NCBI GenBank assembly: GCA_001603055.1
Contig: LVAZ01000204.1
Location: 1 to 10,550 of the forward strand
Direction: 5' to 3'
Origin: Victivallales bacterium Lenti_02
Lineage (GTDB): Bacteria > Verrucomicrobiota > Lentisphaeria > Oligosphaerales > Lenti-02
Length of the DNA stretch: 10,550 nt
How positions within the stretch are numbered: position 1 is the stretch's first letter; every line of letters begins with the position of its first letter. The notes beneath the pieces were generated by a model. The model had not been told where the DNA came from, made no database searches, and saw only the letters and a program-made list of their open reading frames with translations. The position numbers and the translations under genes are program-made. Below are positions 1 to 6,319 of this stretch, one piece after another.

Positions 1-71
1 TCCTTCTCGTAAAGCGCCTGCTTGACGGCGGTGAGTCGTTCGGGCTGGATGTAGGCGATGATCAGCTTCAT
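1..71 (-). CDS. glnK: PII nitrogen regulatory protein, N-terminal fragment (cut by left edge)
   Basis: Only the first 23 codons are present; the gene runs off the left edge. The visible protein starts MKLIIAYIQPERLTAVKQAL and continues YEK, which is the first beta strand and helix of PII (GlnB/GlnK) proteins. PII is a cytosolic trimer that senses 2-oxoglutarate, ATP and ADP and, in the GlnK role, plugs the Amt ammonium channel. The start ATG is preceded by an AAGGA ribosome-binding site, 36 bp after the amt stop codon and on the same strand, so the two are almost certainly cotranscribed. The T-loop with its modifiable tyrosine lies outside the window, so GlnB and GlnK cannot be separated by sequence. 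GlnK is preferred because of the amt neighbour. Here the PII gene follows amt, the reverse of the enteric glnK-amtB order. Confidence 0.88.
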   Translation of the reverse strand, partial: MKLIIAYIQPERLTAVKQALYEK

Positions 72-107
72 GGCTGGATTCCTTGTGTTCCTCGGTTCCG
101 GCGGGGC

Positions 108-1505
108 TTACTGGGCGGTGAAAATCTGGAACCCGCTGTAGGCTTCGTTGCCGTGCTCGCTGATGTCGAGACCGCGGAGTTCCTCCTCTTCGCTGACCCG
201 GAGGCCGACGGTGCGCTTGATGACGTTGAAGAGGATCATGCCGCAGCCGAAGGCCCAGACGAACATGACGGCCACGCCCTTGAGCTGGATGAGGAACTGG
301 CCGATGACGCTGTAGCCCTCGGTGCCGATGTCCTGGTGGAAGAAGGCCAGGGCCAGGGTGCCGAAGGCGCCGCAGACGCCGTGCACGGAGACCGCGCCCA
401 CCGGGTCGTCGATCTTCAGCACCGTGTCGATGAACAGCACCGAGAGATAGACCAGCACGCCCGCGATGCCGCCGATGGCGACCGCGCCCCAGACGGTGAC
501 GCAGTCGCAGCCGGCCGTGATGGCGACCAGCCCGGCGAGGACGCCGTTCAGGGCCATGGTCACGTCGGGCTTGCGGCCGAAAATCCAGCTCGCGAGCATG
601 GCGGTGATGGCGCCCGCCGCGGCGGCGAGGTTGGTGGTGACGGCGATGTAGCCGATCGAGGCGTTGCCGGCCGTTTCCGAACCGGGGTTGAACCCGAACC
701 AGCCGAACCAGAGGATGAAGACGCCGAGGGCGGCGAGGGGGATGTTGTGGCCGAGGATGGCCCGGGGCTTGCCGTTGGGCAGGTACTTGCCCTTGCGGGG
801 GCCGAGGGTGATCGCACCCGCCAGAGCCAGCCAGGCACCGCAGCTATGCACCACGGTCGAGCCGGCGAAGTCGAGGAAACCGGCGCTTTCGAGCCAGCCC
901 TCGCCGCCCGCCCCGTCCGCCAGGCTCGCCCACGCCCAGTGCCCGGAAATCGGGTAGATGAACGCGCAGATCACCGCCGAGTAGGCGAGATAGCCCGAGA
1001 ACTTGGTGCGTCCGGCCATGGCGCCGGAGACGATGGTGGCGGCGGTGCCGGCGAAGACGCACTGGAAAATCCAGAACGTCCAGCCCAGGTCCACGCTCGC
1101 GGTGTCGGCCGCGCTGCCCCCGAAGAAGGCCAGGTTGCCGATGAAGCCGTTGCCCGCGCCGAACATCAGGGTGAAGCCGATCAGCAGCCACATGATGGAG
1201 CCGACCGAGAAGTCCATCAGGTTCTTCATCATGATGTTGCAGGCGTTCTTGGCCCGCGTGAAGCCGGACTCGACCATGGCGAAGCCGGCCTGCATGAAGA
1301 AGACCAGGAAGGCGGCGACGGCGGTGAAGACGATGTTGAGGTTGATCTGCACCGCCTCGGCGGCGGCGACCGCATCCTCGGCGGTGACTGGAACGGCCGC
1401 CGCTTCGGCAACCGTTTCGGCGACGGCGACGGCCTCGTCGGCCACCGCGCCCCCCACGCCCAGCAAGGCGAGGAAGCTGGCTAGTATGAAGATTCTCCGC
1501 ATCAT
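108..1505 (-). CDS. amt: Ammonium transporter (Amt/MEP/Rh family)
   Basis: This is a 465-residue inner-membrane ammonium channel. Residues 1-22 form a cleavable signal peptide (MMRRIFILAS, then a hydrophobic core ending AVADEA), as in E. coli AmtB. An Ala/Val/Glu-rich stretch of about 30 residues follows before the first membrane helix at about 55, and that stretch is unusual. Eleven membrane segments fill 55-430. Family hallmarks are visible: ISGHWAWA (186-193), DFAGSTVVH (212-220) carrying the ammonium-site Asp212 and first pore His220, and DDPVGAVSVHGVCG (366-379) carrying the second pore His375. The cytosolic tail has GLRVSEEEELRGLDISEHG (434-452), the conserved region that meets PII proteins. 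Two adjacent ATGs (1505 and 1502) could start it. The upstream ribosome-binding site is weak, a GGGAAA about 11 nt before the first ATG. The gene lies between a TorF-like gene and glnK, with a sigma-54 promoter upstream of the set. Confidence 0.97.
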   Translation of the reverse strand: MMRRIFILASFLALLGVGGAVADEAVAVAETVAEAAAVPVTAEDAVAAAEAVQINLNIVFTAVAAFLVFFMQAGFAMVESGFTRAKNACNIMMKNLMDFSVGSIMWLLIGFTLMFGAGNGFIGNLAFFGGSAADTASVDLGWTFWIFQCVFAGTAATIVSGAMAGRTKFSGYLAYSAVICAFIYPISGHWAWASLADGAGGEGWLESAGFLDFAGSTVVHSCGAWLALAGAITLGPRKGKYLPNGKPRAILGHNIPLAALGVFILWFGWFGFNPGSETAGNASIGYIAVTTNLAAAAGAITAMLASWIFGRKPDVTMALNGVLAGLVAITAGCDCVTVWGAVAIGGIAGVLVYLSVLFIDTVLKIDDPVGAVSVHGVCGAFGTLALAFFHQDIGTEGYSVIGQFLIQLKGVAVMFVWAFGCGMILFNVIKRTVGLRVSEEEELRGLDISEHGNEAYSGFQIFTAQ

Positions 1506-1525
1506 GTTCTTGCGTTTCCCGTCAA

Positions 1526-1543
1526 GCCGCAGTAATTTGCGGC
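1526..1543 (-). other. Short inverted repeat in the amt leader
   Basis: GCCGCA and TGCGGC form a perfect 6-bp stem around a 6-nt loop, ending 20 nt upstream of the amt start codon. In the transcript it would fold just before the ribosome-binding region. It could affect translation or be an operator half-site pair. No family of leader element is recognised and the stem is short, so function is unproven. Confidence 0.3.
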
Positions 1544-1621
1544 AGTTTCCGTGTGTGCGGGGTGTCGGCCATGCTTGCCCGTTTGGTCGGCACCTCGTTC
1601 TTTTTCGGGCTTTGAGGACGC

Positions 1622-1643
1622 CGGCGGGCTTGCCCTCCCGCCG
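1622..1643 (-). other. GC-rich stem-loop between the TorF-like gene and amt
   Basis: CGGCGGG and CCCGCCG make a 7-bp perfect stem with an 8-nt loop, 24 bp after the stop codon of the TorF-like gene. No T run follows on the minus strand, so it is not a classical intrinsic terminator. It could slow transcription or protect the upstream message from 3' decay, giving unequal expression of the two genes. A GC-rich genome produces such stems by chance, so confidence is low. Confidence 0.3.
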
Positions 1644-1666
1644 ACGTCAGCCCGGGGAAGGCCGGC

Positions 1667-2443
1667 CTAGAAGGAGAAGCCGGCGCTGAGCCCCATGAAG
1701 AATTTGCTCTTGTCGTCCGCCGCGTCCCGGATGTCGCTGTCGATCAGGACCATGTAGCCGGCGGAGATGCCGATCGAGAAGTTCTCGGTGACTTGGTAGC
1801 TGAGGGCGGCGCCGAAGTTCAGGTCGTTGAAGGCGGAGTCATCCACGCCCCAGTAGGCCGCGTTGTAGTCCGCGTCGGCGAAGCCCAGGGAGGCGCTCAG
1901 GGTGAGGCTCAGCTCCTCGGTGATCGCGAATTCGCGTTCGAGGGCGGCGGTGAAGTACCAGCCGTCCACTTCGTCGAAGTCATAGTAGGCGGTGATCGAG
2001 GGGGTGACGAAGCAGACCGCCGGGAAGGACAGGGTGGCGTAGGCTTCCCAGGTGGACTCGAACGGGGTGCCGGGGAAGGTGTAGTAGATCACGCCCGCTT
2101 CGAAGTCGACCCACTCGGTGAGGCTCTTCGCATAGCTCAGGGTGTAGTCGAGTTCCTGCAGCCGGTAGTCCTGGTTCCCCAGTTCGTTGATGTCGGTCAT
2201 GTCGACCGAGCCCCAGACGTTGAAGCCGAAGGTTCCCGCCGCCGTCTCTTTGGAGATGGTGAGGCTGGGCTGGATCACCGGATCGTCGGTCAGCACCATG
2301 CCGCGCCAGACGTAGTGGCTGAACAGGTCCGCGCCGATTTCGACGTCGAAGGGCAGGGTCTTCTCGCCGGCCCGGACGGTCCCGAGCAGCATGCTGCCTG
2401 CGGCGAGGGCCAGAGCGGCCCGCTTGAGTACGGTGGTCATCAT
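1667..2443 (-). CDS. TorF-like putative outer-membrane beta-barrel protein
   Basis: The 258-residue protein starts with a signal peptide, MMTTVLKRAALALAAGSMLL, then GTVRAG; mature residues begin near 26. The start at 2443 is chosen because CAGGAGA lies 7 nt upstream. An in-frame ATG 60 bp further out has no such site and would spoil the signal peptide. The mature part is made of alternating polar and aromatic strands, with SHYVWRG (42-48) and a downstream Q58 matching the opening of the TorF/Gcw_chp family of predicted proteobacterial-type porins. It ends in AGFSF, a terminal Phe typical of proteins handled by the outer-membrane assembly machinery. Members of this family are often encoded beside amt and glnK genes, as here, so a role in outer-membrane passage of nitrogen compounds is a fair guess, but no substrate is known. 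It is the first gene after the sigma-54 promoter. Confidence 0.75.
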   Translation of the reverse strand: MMTTVLKRAALALAAGSMLLGTVRAGEKTLPFDVEIGADLFSHYVWRGMVLTDDPVIQPSLTISKETAAGTFGFNVWGSVDMTDINELGNQDYRLQELDYTLSYAKSLTEWVDFEAGVIYYTFPGTPFESTWEAYATLSFPAVCFVTPSITAYYDFDEVDGWYFTAALEREFAITEELSLTLSASLGFADADYNAAYWGVDDSAFNDLNFGAALSYQVTENFSIGISAGYMVLIDSDIRDAADDKSKFFMGLSAGFSF

Positions 2444-2508
2444 CGCGTGTTCTCCTGTGCTTGTTTGCCTGGTTATTGGGCCGGATCGGCCGGGACACGA
2501 CACCCCCT

Positions 2509-2525
2509 AGCGAATGGCGTGCCAA
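2509..2525 (-). promoter_or_regulatory. Sigma-54 (RpoN) promoter for the TorF-amt-glnK unit
   Basis: The minus strand reads TTGGCACGCCATTCGCT. The -24 part, TTGGCACG, matches the sigma-54 consensus fully. The -12 part, TCGCT, differs from TTGCT at one base. The invariant GG and GC are separated by exactly 10 bases, as sigma-54 requires. Transcription would begin near 2498, giving a leader of about 55 nt before the ribosome-binding site and ATG at 2443. The nitrogen genes downstream are classic sigma-54 targets. An NtrC-like activator site was sought upstream, but no clear GCAC-N-GTGC palindrome was found. Confidence 0.72.
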
Positions 2526-2632
2526 TTCCGGAAACTGCCGGAAATCCGTGTACGTTCCCCTGCCGGAAGGATAAATCCAGCAAGGAACGGAGATAAAACT
2601 GCCCGGCGGGCGGACAGGTTTGTGAGCCGGAA
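2526..2632. repeat. Four CCGGAA motifs upstream of the sigma-54 promoter
   Basis: CCGGAA occurs at 2528, 2538, 2563 and 2627. The first is part of the palindrome TTCCGGAA (2526-2533). The second and third lie in a 9-bp direct repeat, CTGCCGGAA, at 2535 and 2560. The first two are 10 bp apart, one helical turn. The cluster sits in the 298-bp divergent gap between the TorF-like and glycoside-hydrolase-like genes, where an activator or repressor for either could bind. Apart from these motifs, the sigma-54 promoter and a small CCCCG/CGGGG stem (2670-2683), I see nothing else in the gap. Confidence 0.35.
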
Positions 2633-2741
2633 GCGGTGAAACGACATTTTTGTAGCCCGTGCCCCCGCCCCCCGTTTGCGGGGTTACTGTATTCCTGGTC
2701 GGTCATGGTGTATGGTCGCGGACAGCGCGGGAGCAACGATC

Positions 2742-5129
2742 ATGAAGGCAGCGACGATTCGGTTCGGGGTGTCGGTTCTGCTGTTCGGAGCGGTGGCCAT
2801 GCAGGCGGCGCCGGTTCGCCGGGTGCTGCGGGCGGAGGCTGGGCAACCCAATCTGCTGCGGGCGGATGCCTGGCACCCCTGGGAGGAGGGCTTCGCGACG
2901 GAGGGCGGGATTCTCGTTTGCGCCAACGGCGAGGACACCAGGGTGCAGCGCGGGGCCGGGCAGACGGTGGTGCTGAACCAGACCCGGCCGAATCCCATCG
3001 TCGCCACCGCCTGGAGCCGGGCGGAAGGCGTCACCGGCAGCGCCAACTCGGACTATTCCCTCTATCTCGACATTCTCTACACCGACGGCACCCCCCAGTG
3101 GGGCCAGACCGCCCCCTTCCGCACCGGCACCCATGACTGGGAGAAGCGCCAGGTGCTCTTCGTCCCCGCCAAGCCCGTCAAGCAGGTGAGCTTCTATCTC
3201 CTGCTGCGGCGGCACGGGGGCACGGCCTGGTTCCGCGAGCCCGAACTGCGGGAAATGCGCGTGCCGGATGGCTGCAGCCGCTTCGACGCGGTGCCCGTCC
3301 AGCCCGGCGCGGCCTCCGCCGACCCCGTCCTCCTGCGGGACGTGGCGGCGGATTCGGATTTTCTCCCCGCCGGGGACGCCGCCAGCCTGGGCCTGGACGT
3401 CCAGTGCTCCATCACTCCCGAGGGCGGGGCCGAACGCATCGATCTCACCGTGGCCGACACCACCGGGCGCGACCGGGCCGTGGTGGTGTACTACCGCATT
3501 CCCGTCCCGGCGGGCGCGGTGGAATGGCTGGCCGACCCCCACCGCCGGGAAGCCGCCGAGCCGGGCCGCGAGTATCTGGAGGCAAGCCGTTTCGCGGCCG
3601 GGGCCAACGGCAATCTCTCGCTCTATCCCTTCGCGGCCGTGGCGGCGGGCGATCAGGGGCTGGGCCTCGGCTTCGATCCCGACTATCCCGCCTTCGGGCG
3701 CATCGTCTACAACCACGACACCCGCGAGCTGTTCGTGGCCTGCGATCTGGGGCTGACCCCGGAGAAGCCCGCCGCCACCCTCCGGTTCCGTCGCTTCCCC
3801 TTCGCCCCGGAATGGGGATTCCGCGCCGCCCTGGCCGCCTACATGGCCCAGTTCCCCGAAGCCTTCCGCAGCCGCACCCCCCGGCAGGGCATGTGGATGC
3901 CCTTCGCCAAAATCAGCGCCGTCGAGGGCTGGCAGGACTTCGGCTTCCTCTTCAAGGAGGGCGACAACGAAACCGCCTGGGACGACGCGAACGGCATCCT
4001 CACCTTCCGCTACACCGAACCCATGACCTGGTGGATGCGCATGCCCAAGGAACTGCCCCGCGACTTCGCCGCCGCCATCGAGCACGCCGCGAAACTGGCC
4101 GAGGACACCGGCAAACCCCACCAGCGCCAGGCCCAGGCCCTCCAGGCGAGCGGCTTCCACGACGAGGACGGCCAGCTCGTCGCCCGCTTCCTCGACACCC
4201 CCTGGTGCGACGGCGCGGTCTGGAGCATGAACTCCATGCCTGGCATCCCCGGCGAAGTCACCGACTTCACCCTGAAATGGAATCCCCGGCTGGTCGAGAA
4301 GCTCTACGGCCCCGACCGCCAGGGCGACCTGGACGGCGAATATGTGGATTCGAGCGAGGGCTACGTCACCGCCGAACTGGATTACCGGCGCGACCACTTC
4401 GCCGTCGCCGACCGGCCCCTGACCTTCGCCCTCGACAGCCACAAACCCGCCATCTTCCGCAGCCTCGTCGCCTTCGAGTACGTGCGCGGCATCGAGCGGG
4501 ACATCCACCGCATGGACAAGCTGATGATGGCCAACAGCACCCCCATCCGGCTCTGGTGGCTCGCCCCCCTGCTCGATGTCCTCGGCACCGAGACCAACTG
4601 GCACCCCAACCGCACCTGGCGCCCCATGTCCCATTCCCAACTGGTCTATCGCCGCGCCCTCTGCGGCCCCAAACCCTACTGCTTCCTGATGAACACCAAC
4701 TTCGAGGACTTCGGCCACGAGCTGGTCGAAAAGTACATGCGCCGGGCCGTCGCCTACGGCATGTTCCCCGGCTTCTTCAGCGCCGACGCCTCGACCGGGC
4801 ACTACTTCACCCGTCCCGAACTCTACAACCGCGACCGCGACCTCTTCCGCCGCTACGTCCCCCTCTGCAAGCGCCTCGCCGAGGCCGGCTGGCAGCCCGT
4901 CACCCGCGCCCGCACCGCCGCCCCGGATGTCTATCTCGAACGCTTCGGGGACCGCTACCTGACCGTGTTCAACGACGCCGCCGAGGCCCGGGACATCGAC
5001 CTCGAAGTCACCTTCGCCGCCAGGCGGATTCCCCGGGACCTGCTGGGCACCCCCTGCACCGGCGCGCCCGGCCGCCTCCGCCTCCGCCTCGGCCCCGAGG
5101 AACTCGCCGTCCTTGATTTCGGCGAATAG
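2742..5129 (+). CDS. Secreted glycoside-hydrolase-like protein of unassigned family
   Basis: The start at 2742 gives a signal peptide (MKAATIRFGVSVLLFGAVAM, then QAAPVRR) and has GGGAG 8 nt upstream. An ATG 66 bp earlier would bury this signal peptide, so it is not used. The predicted mature protein has three parts. Residues about 22-172 look like a jelly-roll carbohydrate-binding region. The central part, about 340-710, looks like a (beta/alpha)8 catalytic region. The C-terminal part, about 715-795, is strand-rich like the beta domain that ends many glycosidases. Strand-end acidic residues that could be catalytic are D531/E533/D536/E539 (in GDLDGEYVDSSEGY), D565 (LTFALDSHKP), and D612/E617 (LLDVLGTETNW). 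The aromatic-rich TEPMTWWMRMP suggests sugar stacking. No GH family could be assigned by eye, so substrate and mechanism are unknown. The nearby esterase-like and CBM9-like genes fit polysaccharide use. Third codon positions change from G-rich to C-rich within the first quarter of the gene. Confidence 0.7.
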   Translation: MKAATIRFGVSVLLFGAVAMQAAPVRRVLRAEAGQPNLLRADAWHPWEEGFATEGGILVCANGEDTRVQRGAGQTVVLNQTRPNPIVATAWSRAEGVTGSANSDYSLYLDILYTDGTPQWGQTAPFRTGTHDWEKRQVLFVPAKPVKQVSFYLLLRRHGGTAWFREPELREMRVPDGCSRFDAVPVQPGAASADPVLLRDVAADSDFLPAGDAASLGLDVQCSITPEGGAERIDLTVADTTGRDRAVVVYYRIPVPAGAVEWLADPHRREAAEPGREYLEASRFAAGANGNLSLYPFAAVAAGDQGLGLGFDPDYPAFGRIVYNHDTRELFVACDLGLTPEKPAATLRFRRFPFAPEWGFRAALAAYMAQFPEAFRSRTPRQGMWMPFAKISAVEGWQDFGFLFKEGDNETAWDDANGILTFRYTEPMTWWMRMPKELPRDFAAAIEHAAKLAEDTGKPHQRQAQALQASGFHDEDGQLVARFLDTPWCDGAVWSMNSMPGIPGEVTDFTLKWNPRLVEKLYGPDRQGDLDGEYVDSSEGYVTAELDYRRDHFAVADRPLTFALDSHKPAIFRSLVAFEYVRGIERDIHRMDKLMMANSTPIRLWWLAPLLDVLGTETNWHPNRTWRPMSHSQLVYRRALCGPKPYCFLMNTNFEDFGHELVEKYMRRAVAYGMFPGFFSADASTGHYFTRPELYNRDRDLFRRYVPLCKRLAEAGWQPVTRARTAAPDVYLERFGDRYLTVFNDAAEARDIDLEVTFAARRIPRDLLGTPCTGAPGRLRLRLGPEELAVLDFGE

Positions 5130-5260
5130 CCCGCCTGCCGGAGCGCTGGCAAATCGCGCGCGAGGGCTTGGCTTTTGCCGAGTCGGCGGTACTGTCGCAG
5201 AAGTCGCGATGTGACCGCAGTTCCCCATTCGGCGCCCCGGCGCCGCGCGCGAGGATCATC

Positions 5261-6319
5261 ATGTCCCGGACGAATCTCCCCTTCACCGCTCTCTTCGACA
5301 CCTACCGCTACCGCATCGTCCGCGAGATCGCCTCCGGCGGCATGGGCACCATCTACGAGGCCCTCCAACTGGGCGCCAACGGCTTCGCCAAGCGCGTCGC
5401 CATCAAGACCCTGCTGCCCCGCTTCGCCGGCAACAAACGCTTCATCGACATGTTCATCGACGAGGCCAAGCTGGTGGCCGACCTGGTCCACGAGAACATC
5501 ATCCAGATCTACCACCTCAGCCAGACCACCGAGGGCTGGCACATCGTCATGGAATACGTCAACGGGCTCTCGCTCCACGACTTCATCCTCGGCCATTCCA
5601 TCATGCCCCAGCCCCTGCCGCCCAAGCTGGCCGTCTTCATCGCCAGCCGCATCGCCCGCGGCCTCGCCTACGCCCACGCCCGCACCAGCCCCGAGGGCGA
5701 GCCCCTCCACATCGTCCACCGCGACGTCTGCCCCAACAACATCCTCATCACCACCGAGGGACTCCCCAAGCTCGGCGACTTCGGCATCGCCAAGGCCGCC
5801 AACACCGTCACCCCCGAGCGCGGCCTCATGGGCAAGCTCTACTACATGGCCCCCGAACAGGCCCGCAAGGAAGCGGTCGATTTCCGCGCCGACATCTATT
5901 CCCTCGGCCTCGTCCTCTTCGAACTGCTCGCCATGCGCCCCGCCCGCCGCTTCGCCGACGAGGACTGCGAGGATGTCCTCCACCTTGCCGAGGACGGCAA
6001 ACTGAACTGGGACTCCCTCCCTCGCGACACCGACCCCGAGCTGCGCGCCATCCTCGAACGCATGCTGGCCAACGAGCCGATGGACCGCTATCCCAGCACC
6101 GACGAGGTGGGCTACGCCCTCGAATACTACATCTACCGCTCGGGCTACGGCCCCACCGTGGTCACCCTCGAGGAATATCTGCGCGAGCACTTCGCCACTC
6201 TCCTCGACCCCCGCCTGCTCGCCGCGCGCGAGCGCAAAATGGCCCTGCTCGAACGCACCATGCCCATCCCCACCCTGCCGCCCGCCACCGTCGCCCACAA
6301 AACCTCCGACGCCCAATGA
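5261..6319 (+). CDS. Hanks-type Ser/Thr protein kinase, soluble
   Basis: The 352-residue protein is a eukaryotic-type protein kinase that transfers phosphate from ATP to Ser/Thr of target proteins. The kinase core spans about 15-290: glycine loop IASGGMGTIY (23-32), ATP-binding Lys49 in VAIK, helix-C Glu68, catalytic loop HRDVCPNN (153-160) with Asp155 and Asn160, DFG (173-175) and APE (197-199). All key residues are present, so it should be active. The HRD loop carries Cys157. The start at 5261 is set by GAGG 6 nt upstream; an in-frame ATG at 5168 adds a basic tail not seen in the family. No membrane helix or extracellular sensor follows the core. The last 60 residues are a short helical extension with a Pro-rich end, so it is probably cytosolic. 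Its stop codon overlaps the start of the fumarase-type gene (ATGA), so the two are translationally coupled. The gap from the upstream gene is 131 bp. Confidence 0.93.
   Translation: MSRTNLPFTALFDTYRYRIVREIASGGMGTIYEALQLGANGFAKRVAIKTLLPRFAGNKRFIDMFIDEAKLVADLVHENIIQIYHLSQTTEGWHIVMEYVNGLSLHDFILGHSIMPQPLPPKLAVFIASRIARGLAYAHARTSPEGEPLHIVHRDVCPNNILITTEGLPKLGDFGIAKAANTVTPERGLMGKLYYMAPEQARKEAVDFRADIYSLGLVLFELLAMRPARRFADEDCEDVLHLAEDGKLNWDSLPRDTDPELRAILERMLANEPMDRYPSTDEVGYALEYYIYRSGYGPTVVTLEEYLREHFATLLDPRLLAARERKMALLERTMPIPTLPPATVAHKTSDAQ

Noticed and set aside
153..1484. Long open frame (443 codons) antisense to amt
   Set aside because: It is rich in Asp, Glu, Gly and His with no domain pattern, as expected for the reverse frame of a GC-rich membrane-protein gene. 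The Amt frame has all family motifs.
1506..1666. Possible second sigma-54 promoter directly upstream of amt (TGGCCGACACCCCGCA)
   Set aside because: The GG-N10-GC spacing fits, but the flanking bases match poorly (TGGCCG for TGGCAC and CCGCA for TTGCA), and such matches arise easily in GC-rich DNA.
3404..5116. 570-codon plus-strand frame overlapping the glycoside-hydrolase-like gene
   Set aside because: It encodes Arg/Pro/Gly/His-rich sequence typical of a shifted frame with C-rich third positions; there is no credible start.
2703..5228. Very long open frame (841 codons) antisense to the glycoside-hydrolase-like gene
   Set aside because: The translation is low-complexity (Gly, Ala, Glu, Val), with no signal peptide or motifs. 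The plus-strand frame has a signal peptide, a ribosome-binding site and domain structure. Long antisense frames are common at this GC content.
4955..6316. 453-codon frame antisense to the kinase
   Set aside because: It is a shadow frame rich in Gly, Val and Glu, and the kinase on the other strand has every catalytic motif.
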